From Lentibacillus kapialis (GTDB taxonomy: Bacteria > Bacillota > Bacilli > Bacillales > Amphibacillaceae), in the NCBI RefSeq assembly GCF_014646635.1, contig NZ_BMNQ01000002.1, positions 121,605-185,604 on the forward strand: DNA of 64,000 nucleotides, in the 5' to 3' direction. The position numbers were made by a program, and so were the translations under genes. Shown in pieces: positions 1 to 10,455 of this stretch. Under the pieces are notes generated by a model that made no database searches, had not been told where the DNA came from, and was given only the letters and a program-made list of their open reading frames with translations. Position 1 is the stretch's first letter, and each line of letters opens with the position of its first letter.

Positions 1-2641
1 ATTTTAGCTCTTCAAGCCGCTCCTTTACTTTAGCCTGTTTTTCGAGATAATCCTTCTCTTTCTGCCTCTCTTCGTTAACAACATGGTCCGGTGCTTTATT
101 GACAAAGTTATCATTTGCCAGTTTTTTCTGCACGCGTTCCACTTCTTTTGTCCATTTTGTCATGTCTTTTTCCAGGCGTCCGATTTCTTTATCAATATCA
201 ATCAGCCCCTCAAGCGGCAAGAATAATTCTGCTCCGGTGACAACCGCTGACATAGCTTTTTCCGGTGCTTCCGCATTAGTTGAGATAACTAATTCGCTTG
301 GATTGCAGAACCGTTCCAGATAACTGCGGTTAAATTCAAGCTCTGATGCAATCTTTTCATCTTCGGTTTTAATAAGCAATTTAATTTGCTTGGATAATGG
401 TGTGTCAACCTCAGCCCGAATATTTCTAACTGATTTGATGATAGAAACCAGCCGTTTCATCTCGCTGGATGCTTTTTCATCGTGAAATTCCGACTTAACT
501 TTCGGCCACTGTGACACCGTGATGGATTCACCATGATGTGGAAGCTGCTGCCAAATTTCCTCAGTCACAAACGGCATATAAGGATGTAGCATCCGCATCG
601 TCTGATCAAGAACATGGGCAAGCACCGAACGTGTCGTTAATTTTTGTTCGTCATCATCGCCGTAAAGCGGCAGTTTTGCCATTTCGATATACCAATCACA
701 CAGTTCATCCCATATGAAATTGTATAAATGACGACCTGCTTCTCCAAATTCATATTTATTCGTATTCTTAGTCACGTGCTCAATCGTTTCGTTTAACCGC
801 GTCAAAATCCATTTATCTGCAAGTGATTTTTCGCTGCTTAAATCAATATCTTCATAAGAAAAGTTTTCCATATTCATGAGGGAAAACCGGGAAGCATTCC
901 AGACTTTGTTGGCGAAATTCCATGTTGCTTCAATTTTTTCCCAGTGGAAACGCAAGTCTTGTCCAGGGGTCGAACCCGTCAGCAAGAAATAGCGCAGTGA
1001 ATCAGCTCCGTACTGATCGATTACATCCATCGGATCGACGCCATTGCCAAGTGATTTGCTCATTTTCCGGCCTTGTGCATCGCGGATCAGACCATGGATC
1101 AGAACATCCTTAAATGGACGTTTGCCGGTAAATTGTTTGGACTGAAAAATCATCCGGGCAACCCAGAAAAAAATGATATCATACCCGGTTACAAGTACGT
1201 CTGTAGGAAAGTATCGCTTGAAGTCTTCAGATTCCTCATCAGGCCACCCCATTGTTGAGAATGGCCATAATGCTGACGAAAACCATGTATCAAGTACATC
1301 CTCGTCCTGCACCCATTTTTCAATATCAGATGGTGCTTCTTTTCCGACATACAGCTCACCTGTCTCTTGATGGTACCAAGCCGGGATGCGGTGTCCCCAC
1401 CAAAGCTGACGGGAAATACACCAGTCACGGATATTTTCCAGCCAATGCAAATAAGTCCTTTCAAATCTCTCAGGGACAAAATTGACTTTTCCATCGCCCC
1501 CCTGCAGTTCAATGGCAGCATCTGCCAGTGGTTGCATATTAACAAACCATTGTGTTGACAAGTAAGGTTCAACAACAGCTCCGCTCCGTTCGGAATGGCC
1601 TACCTGATGAACGTGGTCCTCGATATCAAACAGTACATCCTTCTCTTGCAGATCTCTTACAATTTGCTTTCGGCATGCGAACCGATCCATTCCCTTATAA
1701 CGGCCGGCATTTTCATTCATTGAGCCATTTTCATTCATTACAAGAACACGTTCAAGTTCATGGCGATTGCCAATTTCAAAATCATTCGGATCATGAGCTG
1801 GCGTTATTTTCACTGCACCTGAACCCAATTCCATATCAACATATGCATCAGCGACAATCTCAAGCTCACGACCAACAATCGGCAAAATGACTGTTTTACC
1901 GATTAAATGCTGATAACGATCATCGTCCGGGTGAACCGCAACTGCTGTATCCCCAAGCATCGTTTCCGGCCGGGTTGTTGCGATCTCAATCGTCTCATCG
2001 CTCTCTTTAATAGGGTAGCGCATATGATAAAATTTGCCCTGTACTTCCGCATATTCAACTTCAATATCGGAAAGAGCCGTCTTCGTATCCGGGTCCCAAT
2101 TGATGATATACTCTCCCCGATAAATCAGGCCTTTCTCATATAAGCTTACAAACACTTCCCGGACAGCATCAGATAATCCATCATCAAGAGTAAATCGTTC
2201 TCGGGAATAGTCCAGACCCAAACCTAATTTTTCCCATTGGGAGCGGATAAAATCGGCATATTCTCCCTTCCAGTCCCAAGATACATCCAAGAATTTTTCC
2301 CGTCCCAAGTCGTGCCTGTTTTTCCCTTGCTCTTTCAGTTTTGCTTCGACTTTTGCCTGTGTGGCAATCCCCGCGTGATCCATGCCTGGCAGCCACAGCA
2401 CATCATAGCCCTGCATCCGTTTCATTCTGGAAATCGTATCCTGCATCGTTGTGTCCCAAGCATGGCCCAAATGCAGTCTGCCTGTCACATTCGGCGGCGG
2501 TATCACAATGGTAAATGGTTCTTTTTCCTTATCGCCTGTTGCTTCGAAAAATTTACCCTCCACCCAAAATCGATACCTGTCCTTTTCAATTTCTTTCGGG
2601 TTGTACTTTGTTGACATCATTAATTTGTTATTGTTATTCAA
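1..2641 (-). CDS. valS: Valine--tRNA ligase, lacking only its last few codons
   Basis: Charges tRNA-Val with valine in the cytoplasm. The class I signature HLGH lies at residues 57-60 and the KMSKS loop at 526-530. The C-terminal coiled coil (reading ERLEELK at the very edge) matches the end of Bacillus ValS, so only one or two codons and the stop should lie outside the window; about 880 residues are visible, the usual family length. I chose a TTG start at 2641 because AAGGAGG lies 8 nt upstream. The ATG codons at 2620 and 2617 are about 30 nt from that site. The T-box leader upstream says expression follows tRNA-Val charging. Identity is secure; only the start is open. Confidence 0.96.
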   Translation of the reverse strand, partial: MNNNNKLMMSTKYNPKEIEKDRYRFWVEGKFFEATGDKEKEPFTIVIPPPNVTGRLHLGHAWDTTMQDTISRMKRMQGYDVLWLPGMDHAGIATQAKVEAKLKEQGKNRHDLGREKFLDVSWDWKGEYADFIRSQWEKLGLGLDYSRERFTLDDGLSDAVREVFVSLYEKGLIYRGEYIINWDPDTKTALSDIEVEYAEVQGKFYHMRYPIKESDETIEIATTRPETMLGDTAVAVHPDDDRYQHLIGKTVILPIVGRELEIVADAYVDMELGSGAVKITPAHDPNDFEIGNRHELERVLVMNENGSMNENAGRYKGMDRFACRKQIVRDLQEKDVLFDIEDHVHQVGHSERSGAVVEPYLSTQWFVNMQPLADAAIELQGGDGKVNFVPERFERTYLHWLENIRDWCISRQLWWGHRIPAWYHQETGELYVGKEAPSDIEKWVQDEDVLDTWFSSALWPFSTMGWPDEESEDFKRYFPTDVLVTGYDIIFFWVARMIFQSKQFTGKRPFKDVLIHGLIRDAQGRKMSKSLGNGVDPMDVIDQYGADSLRYFLLTGSTPGQDLRFHWEKIEATWNFANKVWNASRFSLMNMENFSYEDIDLSSEKSLADKWILTRLNETIEHVTKNTNKYEFGEAGRHLYNFIWDELCDWYIEMAKLPLYGDDDEQKLTTRSVLAHVLDQTMRMLHPYMPFVTEEIWQQLPHHGESITVSQWPKVKSEFHDEKASSEMKRLVSIIKSVRNIRAEVDTPLSKQIKLLIKTEDEKIASELEFNRSYLERFCNPSELVISTNAEAPEKAMSAVVTGAELFLPLEGLIDIDKEIGRLEKDMTKWTKEVERVQKKLANDNFVNKAPDHVVNEERQKEKDYLEKQAKVKERLEELK

Positions 2642-2708
2642 AGCGGGTTCCTCCTTCAATCAGAATATTGAATAAGACTGTTTTCCAAATTATTTATTAA
2701 AAAACAAA

Positions 2709-2951
2709 ATCCTTTTCATCCAAAAAGGACGAAAAGGATTGGCTTCCGTGGTACCACCTTTGTTTATAGGCGACATACACCTATACACTCATCATTGATA
2801 ACGGTCATCAACCGGCATTCTTCTACTAAATTCAAAGAAGCAGCCTCATGGGCGACCTTCCAGAATCGCTTTTCCCGGGAAATTCCCACCGACATCCCCT
2901 CTCTTTCGGGTAACGAATCTATACTCTTCCCAATCATTGCAATTAATTATT
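2709..2951 (-). promoter_or_regulatory. T-box leader of valS, Val (GUC) specifier
   Basis: The conserved T-box AAGGTGGTACCACGG is at 2746-2760. It is followed by a terminator stem with arms 2709-2721 and 2727-2739 and a T-rich run. Upstream, the stem I region carries the expected GGAAG-GTC-GCCCATGAG arrangement, which places the specifier codon GUC (valine) at 2854-2856, complementary to tRNA-Val(GAC). Uncharged tRNA-Val should stabilise the antiterminator and let transcription continue into valS. The specifier assignment rests on alignment by eye to the tyrS-type leader pattern. Confidence 0.93.
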
Positions 2952-2957
2952 GCTGTT

Positions 2958-2986
2958 ATTTTACCGTTTTTATATAGCAAAATCAA
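2958..2986 (-). promoter_or_regulatory. Sigma-A promoter of valS
   Basis: The -35 element is TTGATT (2981-2986) and the -10 element TAAAAT (2958-2963), with a 17-bp spacer. It sits just before the T-box leader, so the transcript would start near 2951. Confidence 0.65.
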
Positions 2987-3065
2987 CTATTACGATAAGA
3001 ATGGCACAAAAAACCCTAACGTATTCATATTATATTACAGGAAAACAGGAAAGAGGTGAACCCAA

Positions 3066-3254
3066 ATGGCGCGTTATTATCGATACAGGCTGCCGCCTTG
3101 GGCACGAAACTGTATTACTGTCATTGAAAAAGTGACCCTGCCGATACTCATTTTTCAATTAATACGTACACTTCTATTTCCGACATCCCTGGATGTATTT
3201 TTGCTTGGAGCATTCACAGGTTTGTTTATTGCATTTTATCTGGAATGGATTTAA
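3066..3254 (+). CDS. Small membrane protein of unknown function (62 aa)
   Basis: I do not recognise this protein. It has a basic N-terminus (MARYYRYRLPPWARN) followed by two hydrophobic stretches at roughly residues 17-38 and 42-60 that could form a helical hairpin in the membrane. The start is supported by AAAGAGGTG about 7 nt upstream. It converges on ysxE and the two stop codons overlap (TAA at 3252-3254 against the ysxE stop at 3251-3253). It lies divergent from the valS leader. The good ribosome binding site, fully open frame and membrane-like composition support a real gene; the function is unknown. Confidence 0.68.
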   Translation: MARYYRYRLPPWARNCITVIEKVTLPILIFQLIRTLLFPTSLDVFLLGAFTGLFIAFYLEWI

Positions 3255-4252
3255 TCCTCATATTTATTTTCAGAATCATCGTTTTCAATCTGCTCTGACC
3301 AGCGAAATCCGAATTCCAGGCGACGGAACGCACGTTGTAGTAGTTGAACCCGTTTAACCATTTCCCTCTGTCCAGTATTTGAAACGTACTGTTCGATTAG
3401 CGTAATGTATTCAGCGGGATCCATTAAATAAATCGATAGCAAGTATTGTTCACTAGCGCTCAGTTGATTTTTATTTTTATATACTTTGAACAACTCTGCC
3501 AAATGCTCACTATCAGCACCATCGTATTGTGCCTGTCTTTTAAGCAAGGTTGATAAGTCAAGCACCGCATTATCATACGCCGCATCTTCCCAGTTGATAA
3601 GATAAGTATTATGGCCATGAACACAATGGGAGAGATCGGGATTCCCGTGTAGAAGACTGTAATCCCATTTTTGCTCATGTGCCAGTTCATCCTTCAGTCG
3701 TTCAATCAATTGATTCAGTGCATCCAGTACTTTCACCAGCATATGGTAGTGTGTACAAACCTGCCATTCAAAGGGTGACATAAACCGGTTCTGTTCAAAT
3801 ATTTCTACAAAAGAGAGCAATTTATTCTGGCATTCAGCACAATATTTTTGGTAACGTTTGAAATCCTGAATAATAGGTTCAGTATTAATCGAAATTGATT
3901 GTTTCGTTTCTGCATGGACGTCACCGAGCATTTTATATATATTTGTAGCGACCTGCTCATAACCGGGGGCTTTATCACCTATCCATGGGGTCAGATAATA
4001 ATATAAGCCTTCCATTTTCACATATAAGCCGGATTGTTCTGTTAGATAAACCGGCAGTATGGCTGATAAGTTATGGGCATATGCCTGATGATAAACCAGC
4101 TGCCAATCTTGAATCGTATGATCCGTTAATTTGCTTTGTTTTAGGGCATAGGAATGTTGCCCATCATTTACTATATACAGCCGTTCTGATACTTTTTTGA
4201 TATAGTATGGGGAAATCCCGTATGCCCTGATTATCCTCTCAATCACCGCCAT
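3251..4252 (-). CDS. ysxE: YsxE-like spore coat protein of the CotS / phosphotransferase fold
   Basis: Belongs to the CotS-like group of spore coat proteins, which adopt the aminoglycoside phosphotransferase / choline kinase fold. The catalytic-loop equivalent is HGNPDLSHC (HGN at 202-204), followed by an INWEDA segment near 219-223 where kinases carry the metal-binding Asp; whether it is an active kinase is unknown. In B. subtilis ysxE lies just downstream of spoVID and is expressed in the mother cell, and the same order is seen here (69 nt gap). Length is 333 aa. An AGGTGG site lies about 12 nt before the ATG, slightly far. A role in coat assembly is inferred from family and neighbour. Confidence 0.88.
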   Translation of the reverse strand: MAVIERIIRAYGISPYYIKKVSERLYIVNDGQHSYALKQSKLTDHTIQDWQLVYHQAYAHNLSAILPVYLTEQSGLYVKMEGLYYYLTPWIGDKAPGYEQVATNIYKMLGDVHAETKQSISINTEPIIQDFKRYQKYCAECQNKLLSFVEIFEQNRFMSPFEWQVCTHYHMLVKVLDALNQLIERLKDELAHEQKWDYSLLHGNPDLSHCVHGHNTYLINWEDAAYDNAVLDLSTLLKRQAQYDGADSEHLAELFKVYKNKNQLSASEQYLLSIYLMDPAEYITLIEQYVSNTGQREMVKRVQLLQRAFRRLEFGFRWSEQIENDDSENKYED

Positions 4253-4320
4253 ACGTACCGATCACCACCTTCTGCGAAAAACACTGATACCCCTTACCTC
4301 AAATAAGCAAGGGGCGTTTC

Positions 4321-5379
4321 CTATGAATGTTTCTTGTATGGAATATAAAGCAATTGTCCTTCTTCAATCCCCTCTTCAGTCATCCGATTTTGTTTTAGCA
4401 ACTGGAGAGCGGATACTTCATAACGTTCTGCGATTCCCTCTAGTGTATCATTGTACTGTACAATACATAATCGCATCTTAGTATACTTTTCTTCCTCGTC
4501 ATTCCTGAACATATCAGCTAAATAACGAACATCCTCAGGTGCTTCCTCTGATTCCTCTGATTCTGCAAGGCCTTCATCATGATACACGGAAAAATCGGGA
4601 GGATCCTCCGCGTTTTCAGTATATGACTCCTCCTCCACGGATTCCCCTTGCTGTGACAACTCCTCTACATTATTGCCAAAAAATTCGGATAGTGTTTGTG
4701 ACTTTTTGCTCTTCCACGGAATTCTTGAAGGAGATTGATCCTCTTCAGCATCATCCTCATTCACCTGATTATGTTGCTCTTCTTCCGAAGGCAGTGCAGG
4801 AGGATGCTCTTCGTAAAAAGGTTCGTCAGTTTCCAGCTGTTCTTCTTTTTTCATCTTTATGTCAAAATCAAATGTCTCGTCATTTCGAGGTGGCGAAACT
4901 GGTTCGTTTTCCTGTTCACTTTCAGAAGTATCTACTGTTTCGTCGTGTATACCATGGATTTCAATAGTGGAACTTAATTTAAGCTGATTTTGATTTGGCA
5001 CTTCATAATCAAATGATTCAATAGCGACAGTAACATCATCTAAATCAGATACTCGATTTGCAGGAACGGATATTTCAACAGGGAAACGATGTATAAATTC
5101 TGCCTGATCATCATCCAGTCCGACGACTTTTTCTACATACCGTTTCGAATGATAATCGTCAGAACCCAGCGCCGTTTCCTCCTTTTCCCAGGCTGTAACT
5201 TCTTTTTGGTATGAGCCACTAAGCTCAATAACACCCCTGATTGAAACATAGTCATTAAATGCCTGGATGGAAATGTCCGGGTCCAGTGAAATTCCCGTCA
5301 TTTCACCAACTTCCTGTCCTTGTTCAAAATAGAGCGATTCATTCAAATCAAAGCGAAATACTTCTTGTTCATTTCCCAA
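4321..5379 (-). CDS. spoVID: Spore coat morphogenetic protein SpoVID
   Basis: SpoVID drives encasement of the forespore by the coat, working with SpoIVA and SafA on the mother-cell side. The N-terminal domain (about residues 1-150, with the family-typical FEQGQEVGEMTGISLDPDI segment) is conserved. A long acidic, low-complexity middle follows, and a LysM domain occupies roughly the last 50 residues (YNDTLEGIAERYEVS). I start it at TTG 5379 because AAGGGAGG lies 6-7 nt upstream. An ATG at 5409 is in frame but has no good site and would put that site inside the gene. A sigma-E-like promoter lies upstream. Confidence 0.92.
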   Translation of the reverse strand: MGNEQEVFRFDLNESLYFEQGQEVGEMTGISLDPDISIQAFNDYVSIRGVIELSGSYQKEVTAWEKEETALGSDDYHSKRYVEKVVGLDDDQAEFIHRFPVEISVPANRVSDLDDVTVAIESFDYEVPNQNQLKLSSTIEIHGIHDETVDTSESEQENEPVSPPRNDETFDFDIKMKKEEQLETDEPFYEEHPPALPSEEEQHNQVNEDDAEEDQSPSRIPWKSKKSQTLSEFFGNNVEELSQQGESVEEESYTENAEDPPDFSVYHDEGLAESEESEEAPEDVRYLADMFRNDEEEKYTKMRLCIVQYNDTLEGIAERYEVSALQLLKQNRMTEEGIEEGQLLYIPYKKHS

Positions 5380-5429
5380 ACGACTACCTCCCTTCTGCAT
5401 GTAACCCATATACTTATTTGTCTCATTTC

Positions 5430-5457
5430 AACTATATGACGCAAAATGAAAGGATAT
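5430..5457 (-). promoter_or_regulatory. Probable sigma-E promoter of spoVID
   Basis: On the minus strand, ATA (5455-5457) is followed after 16 bp by CATATAGTT (5430-5438), which fits the known sigma-E pattern ATA-N16-18-CATANNNT. It sits about 50 nt before the spoVID start, as expected for a mother-cell gene. Confidence 0.6.
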
Positions 5458-5529
5458 GCAAAACATCCCCCATTTTTACAGGGGTGTGTGATCAATACAG
5501 GTATTTTTTTAAATAGGCTGCCTGCACTA

Positions 5530-5570
5530 TATAAAAAGCTATTCCGAATAACCCGGAATAGCTTTTTATA
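5530..5570 (-). terminator. Rho-independent terminator after hemL (near-symmetric)
   Basis: A nearly perfect palindrome, AAAAAGCTATTCCG against CGGAATAGCTTTTT, begins 2 nt past the hemL stop codon. It has A/T tails on both sides and separates the haem operon from spoVID. Confidence 0.85.
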
Positions 5571-5571
5571 G

Positions 5572-6864
5572 TTACTTTTCAATTTTTGAAAAAGCCGTGC
5601 GAACCGCTTGGATGGTTGTGTCGATATCTTCATCAGTATGGGCGGTTGACAAAAATACCCCTTCAAATTGTGACGGCGGCAAGAATATCCCTTGTTCTAT
5701 CATAGATCGGTAGTACTGAGCAAAATAGTCAAGATTGGCATTTTGAGCTGTTTCAAAGTTCGTGACAGGCTCATTTGTAAAGAAGAAACCAACCATCGAT
5801 CCCGCACGGTTTATATGAATCGGAATATTGTAATCAATGGAAGCTTGTTTATATCCTTCCACTAACTTATCAACTTTTTGGTTGATGTCTTCATACGATG
5901 ATTCATCAAGTGCATTTAATGTTTCATACCCTGCTGTCATAGCAAGCGGGTTACCGGATAAAGTACCGGCTTGATAAATTGAACCGGTTGGTGCTACACT
6001 TTCAATAATTTCGCGCTTACCTCCATAAGCACCAACAGGCAGACCGCCACCGATTACTTTTCCTAGACAAGTCATGTCAGGTGTTACGCCAAAGTAGCCT
6101 TGAGCACAATTATAACCAACACGGAATCCTGTCATAACCTCATCGAAAATCAGGAGTGATCCATTATCTTCAGTTATTTTTCTTAACTCCTGCAGAAAGT
6201 TTTCCTGCGGCGGGACAACCCCCATATTTCCAGAAACAGGCTCTGCAATGACAGCGGCAATATCGTCACCATATTCGGAAAATGCATAGCGCACACTTTC
6301 AACATCGTTATAAGGCACTGTAATCGTATTTTGTACAATCGACTCAGGGACACCCGGACTATCCGGCAAGCCAAGTGTTGCAACACCGGAACCTGCTTTT
6401 ATAAGCAAAGAGTCACTATGGCCGTGATAGTTGCCTTCAAATTTCAGGATTTTACTGCGCCCTGTATAGCCACGGGCGATGCGCAACGCACTCATCGTCG
6501 CTTCAGTGCCCGAGTTGACCATCCTCAGCATCTCAATTGAAGGAACACGGTCGATAACAAGCTCGGCAAGCTTGTTTTCCTGAATGGTTGGAGTACCAAA
6601 ACTTGTACCTTTAGCGACAGCATCATTCAGACCTGAAACGACACGATCATCAGCATGCCCTAAAATAAGAGGTCCCCAGCTCAAAACATAGTCGATATAT
6701 TCGTTACCGTCAATATCCGTTATTTTAGAACCCTTCCCCTCTTGCATAAAAATCGGGGACATGCCGACAGATCTAAAAGCACGTACAGGAGAGTTCACGC
6801 CTCCTGGCATTAAATCTATCGCTTTTTCATACGCATTTTGTGACCTATCAAAATTTCGCACCAT
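5572..6864 (-). CDS. hemL: Glutamate-1-semialdehyde 2,1-aminomutase
   Basis: Converts glutamate-1-semialdehyde to 5-aminolevulinate, the second step of the C5 haem pathway, in the cytoplasm. It is a PLP enzyme of the class III aminotransferase fold. The Schiff-base lysine is in CLGKVIGGG (about K269), the NSGTEA cofactor-binding segment at 117-122, and FDEVMTGFR near 240. Full family length (430 aa). Last gene of hemAXCDBL, 40 nt after hemB, with GGGTGAAG before the ATG and a terminator right after the stop. Confidence 0.97.
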   Translation of the reverse strand: MVRNFDRSQNAYEKAIDLMPGGVNSPVRAFRSVGMSPIFMQEGKGSKITDIDGNEYIDYVLSWGPLILGHADDRVVSGLNDAVAKGTSFGTPTIQENKLAELVIDRVPSIEMLRMVNSGTEATMSALRIARGYTGRSKILKFEGNYHGHSDSLLIKAGSGVATLGLPDSPGVPESIVQNTITVPYNDVESVRYAFSEYGDDIAAVIAEPVSGNMGVVPPQENFLQELRKITEDNGSLLIFDEVMTGFRVGYNCAQGYFGVTPDMTCLGKVIGGGLPVGAYGGKREIIESVAPTGSIYQAGTLSGNPLAMTAGYETLNALDESSYEDINQKVDKLVEGYKQASIDYNIPIHINRAGSMVGFFFTNEPVTNFETAQNANLDYFAQYYRSMIEQGIFLPPSQFEGVFLSTAHTDEDIDTTIQAVRTAFSKIEK

Positions 6865-6904
6865 ACTTCACCCTTATTTAAATATTTTATCTTCGGATTT
6901 CGTA

Positions 6905-7885
6905 TCAGCCCTGAAGCCATTTTGCCACATCTTTGGCAAAATAAGAAATAATTAAATCCGCACCCGCTCGTTTCATAGCAGTCAGTTTTTCCAGAACCAG
7001 CTCTCTTTCATTAATCCAACCGTTCTGTGCAGCCGCTTTTACCATTGAATATTCACCACTTACATTATAGGCAACAATTGGCGCGTTAAAGTGACTGCGC
7101 ACATCTCGAACAATATCCAAAAATGACATGGCGGGTTTCACAATTAGGAAATCTGCTCCCTCTTCAATATCCGTTTCTGCTTCACGCAGGGCGTCACGTC
7201 GATTTGAAGGATCCATCTGATACGTTTTACGGTCGCCAAATTGTGGTTCACTATCAGCGGCCTCACGGAATGGACCGAAAAACGCCGAGGCATATTTTAC
7301 AGCATATGACATAATAGGGATGTTTTTGTATCCAGCCTCATTCAATGCCTGACGGATAACTGTTACAAAACCATCCATCATATTGGATGGCGCAATGATG
7401 TCTGCACCGGCCTGTACCTGTGATACCGCAGTTTGAGCCAGCAATTCCAGAGATTCATCATTGTCGACATCATGATTATAAATCACGCCGCAATGACCAT
7501 GTGATGTATATTCGCATAGACATGTGTCAGCAACAACAAGCATTTCCGGCATTTCTTTTTTAATCAGCCGAGTGGCCTGCTGCACAATACCATTCTCATC
7601 AAACGCTCCTGTTCCTTTTTCATCTTTTTCATTTGGAACGCCAAACAGCATAACAGCTTTAATACCAAGTGTCTTTAATTCCTCCATCTCCGCTTTTACA
7701 TGGTCAAGAGAGATTTGAAAAACACCTGGCATGGATGGCACTTCATTTTTTATATTATCCCCTTCAATGATGAAGAGCGGATAAATAAAATCATCCACTT
7801 TAATGTGATTTTCACGGACCAGCGAGCGCATGGCAGATGAAGAACGGAGACGGCGGTGCCGCTTGAATTCCCAATCGTTTGTCAT
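6905..7885 (-). CDS. hemB: Porphobilinogen synthase (delta-aminolevulinic acid dehydratase)
   Basis: Condenses two 5-aminolevulinate molecules to porphobilinogen. The two active-site lysines are seen in [10 protein letters not shown] (K197) and FLIVKPAMS (K250). The zinc-binding cysteine triad is present (C122, C124, C132 in [14 protein letters not shown]), so this is a zinc-type enzyme. Usual length (326 aa). It starts 6 nt after hemD ends, with AAAGGATAG upstream of the ATG, as a downstream gene of the haem operon. Confidence 0.97.
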   Translation of the reverse strand: MTNDWEFKRHRRLRSSSAMRSLVRENHIKVDDFIYPLFIIEGDNIKNEVPSMPGVFQISLDHVKAEMEELKTLGIKAVMLFGVPNEKDEKGTGAFDENGIVQQATRLIKKEMPEMLVVADTCLCEYTSHGHCGVIYNHDVDNDESLELLAQTAVSQVQAGADIIAPSNMMDGFVTVIRQALNEAGYKNIPIMSYAVKYASAFFGPFREAADSEPQFGDRKTYQMDPSNRRDALREAETDIEEGADFLIVKPAMSFLDIVRDVRSHFNAPIVAYNVSGEYSMVKAAAQNGWINERELVLEKLTAMKRAGADLIISYFAKDVAKWLQG

Positions 7886-7891
7886 ATCAAT

Positions 7892-8665
7892 CTATCCTTT
7901 CTGCTTGAAATACTCTTCCATAAGGGTCATCATGCCATCAATGGTAAATTCCCCTGGCACAAGGAGATTGGTTAACTCCCACTCAGAAGCCCGATCTTTG
8001 GTAGTTGTTCCAATACAAACAATTGGTGGAAAGTTCATATACTGTTTATCTTTCATTTCCATAAATGCATCGACCGAAGACGGACTTGTAAATGTGATGG
8101 CATCAAGATTTTGCCGGTTCAATGTCGCATTTAAGTTATCTTTTTCTGATAAATGACTGCCTGTTTCATAAACTTCCACCGTTTCAAATTGAACTTCCTG
8201 CCCTTTTAACCAAAGTGGTAGAACATTCCGCGATCTATTTCCCCTCACGATCAGAACCGGTTCTTCAATTTGAGAGTATTCGGTGAAAAAATCTTTTGTC
8301 ATAGATTCCGCACTATACGTGCTCGGGATAAAGTCTGCCTGATAACCATAACTCTCCAGCTCCCTCGCGGTTTTATGGCCAACCGCGGCAAATTTGCTTT
8401 CAGCTAAAAAATCATGACTTATATCGGATTCTTTCAAAATCTGAAAAAAGCAACGCACCCCGTTTGTACTCGTAAAAAAAAGCCATCGGAACAGCTTCCG
8501 TTTTTTATTCAATTGTGCTAAGACTTCATCATATTTACAAGTGATTTTTAATAGCGGCACTTCTATAGGCACACCGCCGGACTGCATGACTTGATGTGTG
8601 AATTCCTTAGCCTGCTTTTCTTCCCGGGTGATTAAAATTTGTTTGCCATTTAACGGCAGAACCAT
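7892..8665 (-). CDS. hemD: Uroporphyrinogen-III synthase
   Basis: Cyclises hydroxymethylbilane to uroporphyrinogen III with inversion of ring D. The sequence is poorly conserved, as is normal for HemD. The frame (257 aa), the two-lobed arrangement with ILITREEKQAKEF at the N-terminus, the ITFTSPSSVDAFME segment near residue 190 and the place between hemC and hemB make the call firm. Its ATG overlaps the hemC stop by one base (TAATG), so translation is probably coupled. Confidence 0.93.
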   Translation of the reverse strand: MVLPLNGKQILITREEKQAKEFTHQVMQSGGVPIEVPLLKITCKYDEVLAQLNKKRKLFRWLFFTSTNGVRCFFQILKESDISHDFLAESKFAAVGHKTARELESYGYQADFIPSTYSAESMTKDFFTEYSQIEEPVLIVRGNRSRNVLPLWLKGQEVQFETVEVYETGSHLSEKDNLNATLNRQNLDAITFTSPSSVDAFMEMKDKQYMNFPPIVCIGTTTKDRASEWELTNLLVPGEFTIDGMMTLMEEYFKQKG

Positions 8666-9594
8666 TAACTGTCAAGCTCCTTTTTTACTTGTTCAATAAT
8701 GTCTTTAGCACCCCGGGCTATCAGCTTTTGCGCTGCTTCTGTCCCGACGCTTTCAGGGTCAGTTCCACGTACAACTTCCTTTAATAACGTTTTACCATCT
8801 GTAGTCCCGACAAACGCAGTCATAAATATTTCATCGCCGTTTAAAGAAGCGTACCCGCCGATAGGGACAGAACAGCTGCCTTCCAATAATTTTAAAAAGG
8901 TTCGTTCCGCGGTAACTGTTTTAGTCGTATCGGGGTCGCTGATAGCATCCAGCAATTCGCGTAATTCATCATCGTCTTTTCGGCACTCAATTGCCAATGC
9001 GCCTTGTCCTGCTGAAGGCACACAAACATCCGGCTCAAGATATTCCGTAATAAGCTCTTCACTCAGGCCAACTCGTTTCAAGCCGGATACCGCCAAAATA
9101 ATGGCATCGTAATCTTCCTCATTTAGTTTACGGATACGGGATTCAATGTTGCCGCGAATCCATTTAATTTCAAGATCAGGACGCTCTGCCAGGATTTGTG
9201 CCTTTCGTCTTAGACTGCTTGTGCCAACAATAGCCCCCTCAGGTAAATCCTTTAAAGCAACATTGTGTTTAGCAATATAAGCGTCACGATGGTCTTCTCT
9301 AACGGGGATTGACGTGATGACAAGACCCTCAGGCATTTCTGATGGCATATCTTTCATACTGTGGACAGCAAAATCAACTTCTTTTTCATACATTGCCCTC
9401 TCAATCTCTTTGACAAAAAGAGCTTTGCCACCAACTTTTGACAATGTCACATTTAGAATTTGATCACCACGTGTAACAATTTTTTTTACTTCGAATGAAT
9501 TGGTAATGCCGGCTTGTTTCAACTGGTCAATCACCCAATCTGTCTGGGTTAATGCCAGATTGCTTTTTCGTGATCCGATAACAATATGTCGCAA
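8665..9594 (-). CDS. hemC: Hydroxymethylbilane synthase (porphobilinogen deaminase)
   Basis: Joins four porphobilinogen units into hydroxymethylbilane. The dipyrromethane cofactor would attach to C241 in [16 protein letters not shown] (78-82) and the TSSLRRKAQ segment (near 126) are the usual active-site motifs. 309 aa, normal length. The start is TTG at 9594, preceded by AAGGAGG at 7 nt; no nearby ATG fits. Third gene of the haem operon, 21 nt after hemX. Confidence 0.97.
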   Translation of the reverse strand: MRHIVIGSRKSNLALTQTDWVIDQLKQAGITNSFEVKKIVTRGDQILNVTLSKVGGKALFVKEIERAMYEKEVDFAVHSMKDMPSEMPEGLVITSIPVREDHRDAYIAKHNVALKDLPEGAIVGTSSLRRKAQILAERPDLEIKWIRGNIESRIRKLNEEDYDAIILAVSGLKRVGLSEELITEYLEPDVCVPSAGQGALAIECRKDDDELRELLDAISDPDTTKTVTAERTFLKLLEGSCSVPIGGYASLNGDEIFMTAFVGTTDGKTLLKEVVRGTDPESVGTEAAQKLIARGAKDIIEQVKKELDS

Positions 9595-9615
9595 CTGGAT
9601 TCCTCCTTATGGGAG

Positions 9616-10437
9616 CTATTGTAAATGAAAATTAGATAAACTGCTGAACAGAAAAAAATTTATCAGTAAAACAAGAAAAGCCGCTGTGTTATAAACAGAA
9701 ATCGCCCTTCCTTGATACCCCCTCGTTAATCTAAGCAGCAGGTAAAAAACATACACGATGAGTACAAGTATTGATCCGATTGTTTTCGGATCAAACCAAT
9801 AAAATTCAGCATTTGCAGCATAAGCCCAGGCAACGCCAAGGACAATCGCAATTGTCAGGAGCGGCACACCGATTGTCACCGCTTTAAATGAAAACTGATC
9901 AAGCTGATTCAAGTCACCGATCCGCCAAACCCAGCGAAAACCCTTTTTACGTTTTAAAAACCGGTATTGGATTAGATACATAAACGAAAAAATAAACGAA
10001 ATAGTAAAAAAACCATACGATATAATGGCTAATGTTATATGGGTTATCAACATTTCATGAACCAATTCAATGCCTTGACCCTGCATGTATTCCGCTGCTT
10101 TGGTTGAAATAGATAATAAAAGAACGAAAAAACCAAGCAAGTTAATAAAGAACAGCATGAACTGGACCCTGAAATATTTACTTAAAATAAGTGAGAGCGA
10201 AATCAGTACCCAGGCGTAAAATGAAAATCCGTCATTTAATGTCAGCACTGGGAAGCTTTTCTCGATAAATAGTTGCCGTAACAAAAAAACGGTTTGCATA
10301 AGCCAAACCATACTAAGCAGCCAGAAGGCAATCGTGTCAGCCTTCCGGTTGTTTTGTATAAATTCAATGAAATACCCTACAAGGCTTAATCCATAAATAA
10401 TCAGTATAAGTTCATAAAGCCATTTTGATTCTTCCAT
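9616..10437 (-). CDS. hemX: HemX, multi-span membrane protein of the CcsA-like family
   Basis: An integral membrane protein with about eight hydrophobic segments through its 273 residues. It belongs to the cytochrome c assembly (CcsA/CcmC-like) superfamily and carries the FYWFDPKTIGS stretch in place of the usual tryptophan-rich loop. In B. subtilis HemX lowers the amount of glutamyl-tRNA reductase (HemA). It sits directly after hemA (18 nt gap) as in B. subtilis. The mechanism here is inferred from that homologue. Confidence 0.9.
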   Translation of the reverse strand: MEESKWLYELILIIYGLSLVGYFIEFIQNNRKADTIAFWLLSMVWLMQTVFLLRQLFIEKSFPVLTLNDGFSFYAWVLISLSLILSKYFRVQFMLFFINLLGFFVLLLSISTKAAEYMQGQGIELVHEMLITHITLAIISYGFFTISFIFSFMYLIQYRFLKRKKGFRWVWRIGDLNQLDQFSFKAVTIGVPLLTIAIVLGVAWAYAANAEFYWFDPKTIGSILVLIVYVFYLLLRLTRGYQGRAISVYNTAAFLVLLINFFLFSSLSNFHLQ

Positions 10438-10455
10438 AACGAGAATCCTTTCGTT

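Noticed and set aside
1189..1575. 128-codon minus-strand ORF inside valS
   Set aside because: Out-of-frame shadow of valS; the valS frame itself carries the synthetase motifs through this region.
4253..4320. Terminator between spoVID and ysxE
   Set aside because: A CCCCTT/AAGGGG stem is present but interrupted and lacks a T-run; spoVID and ysxE are expected to be co-transcribed.
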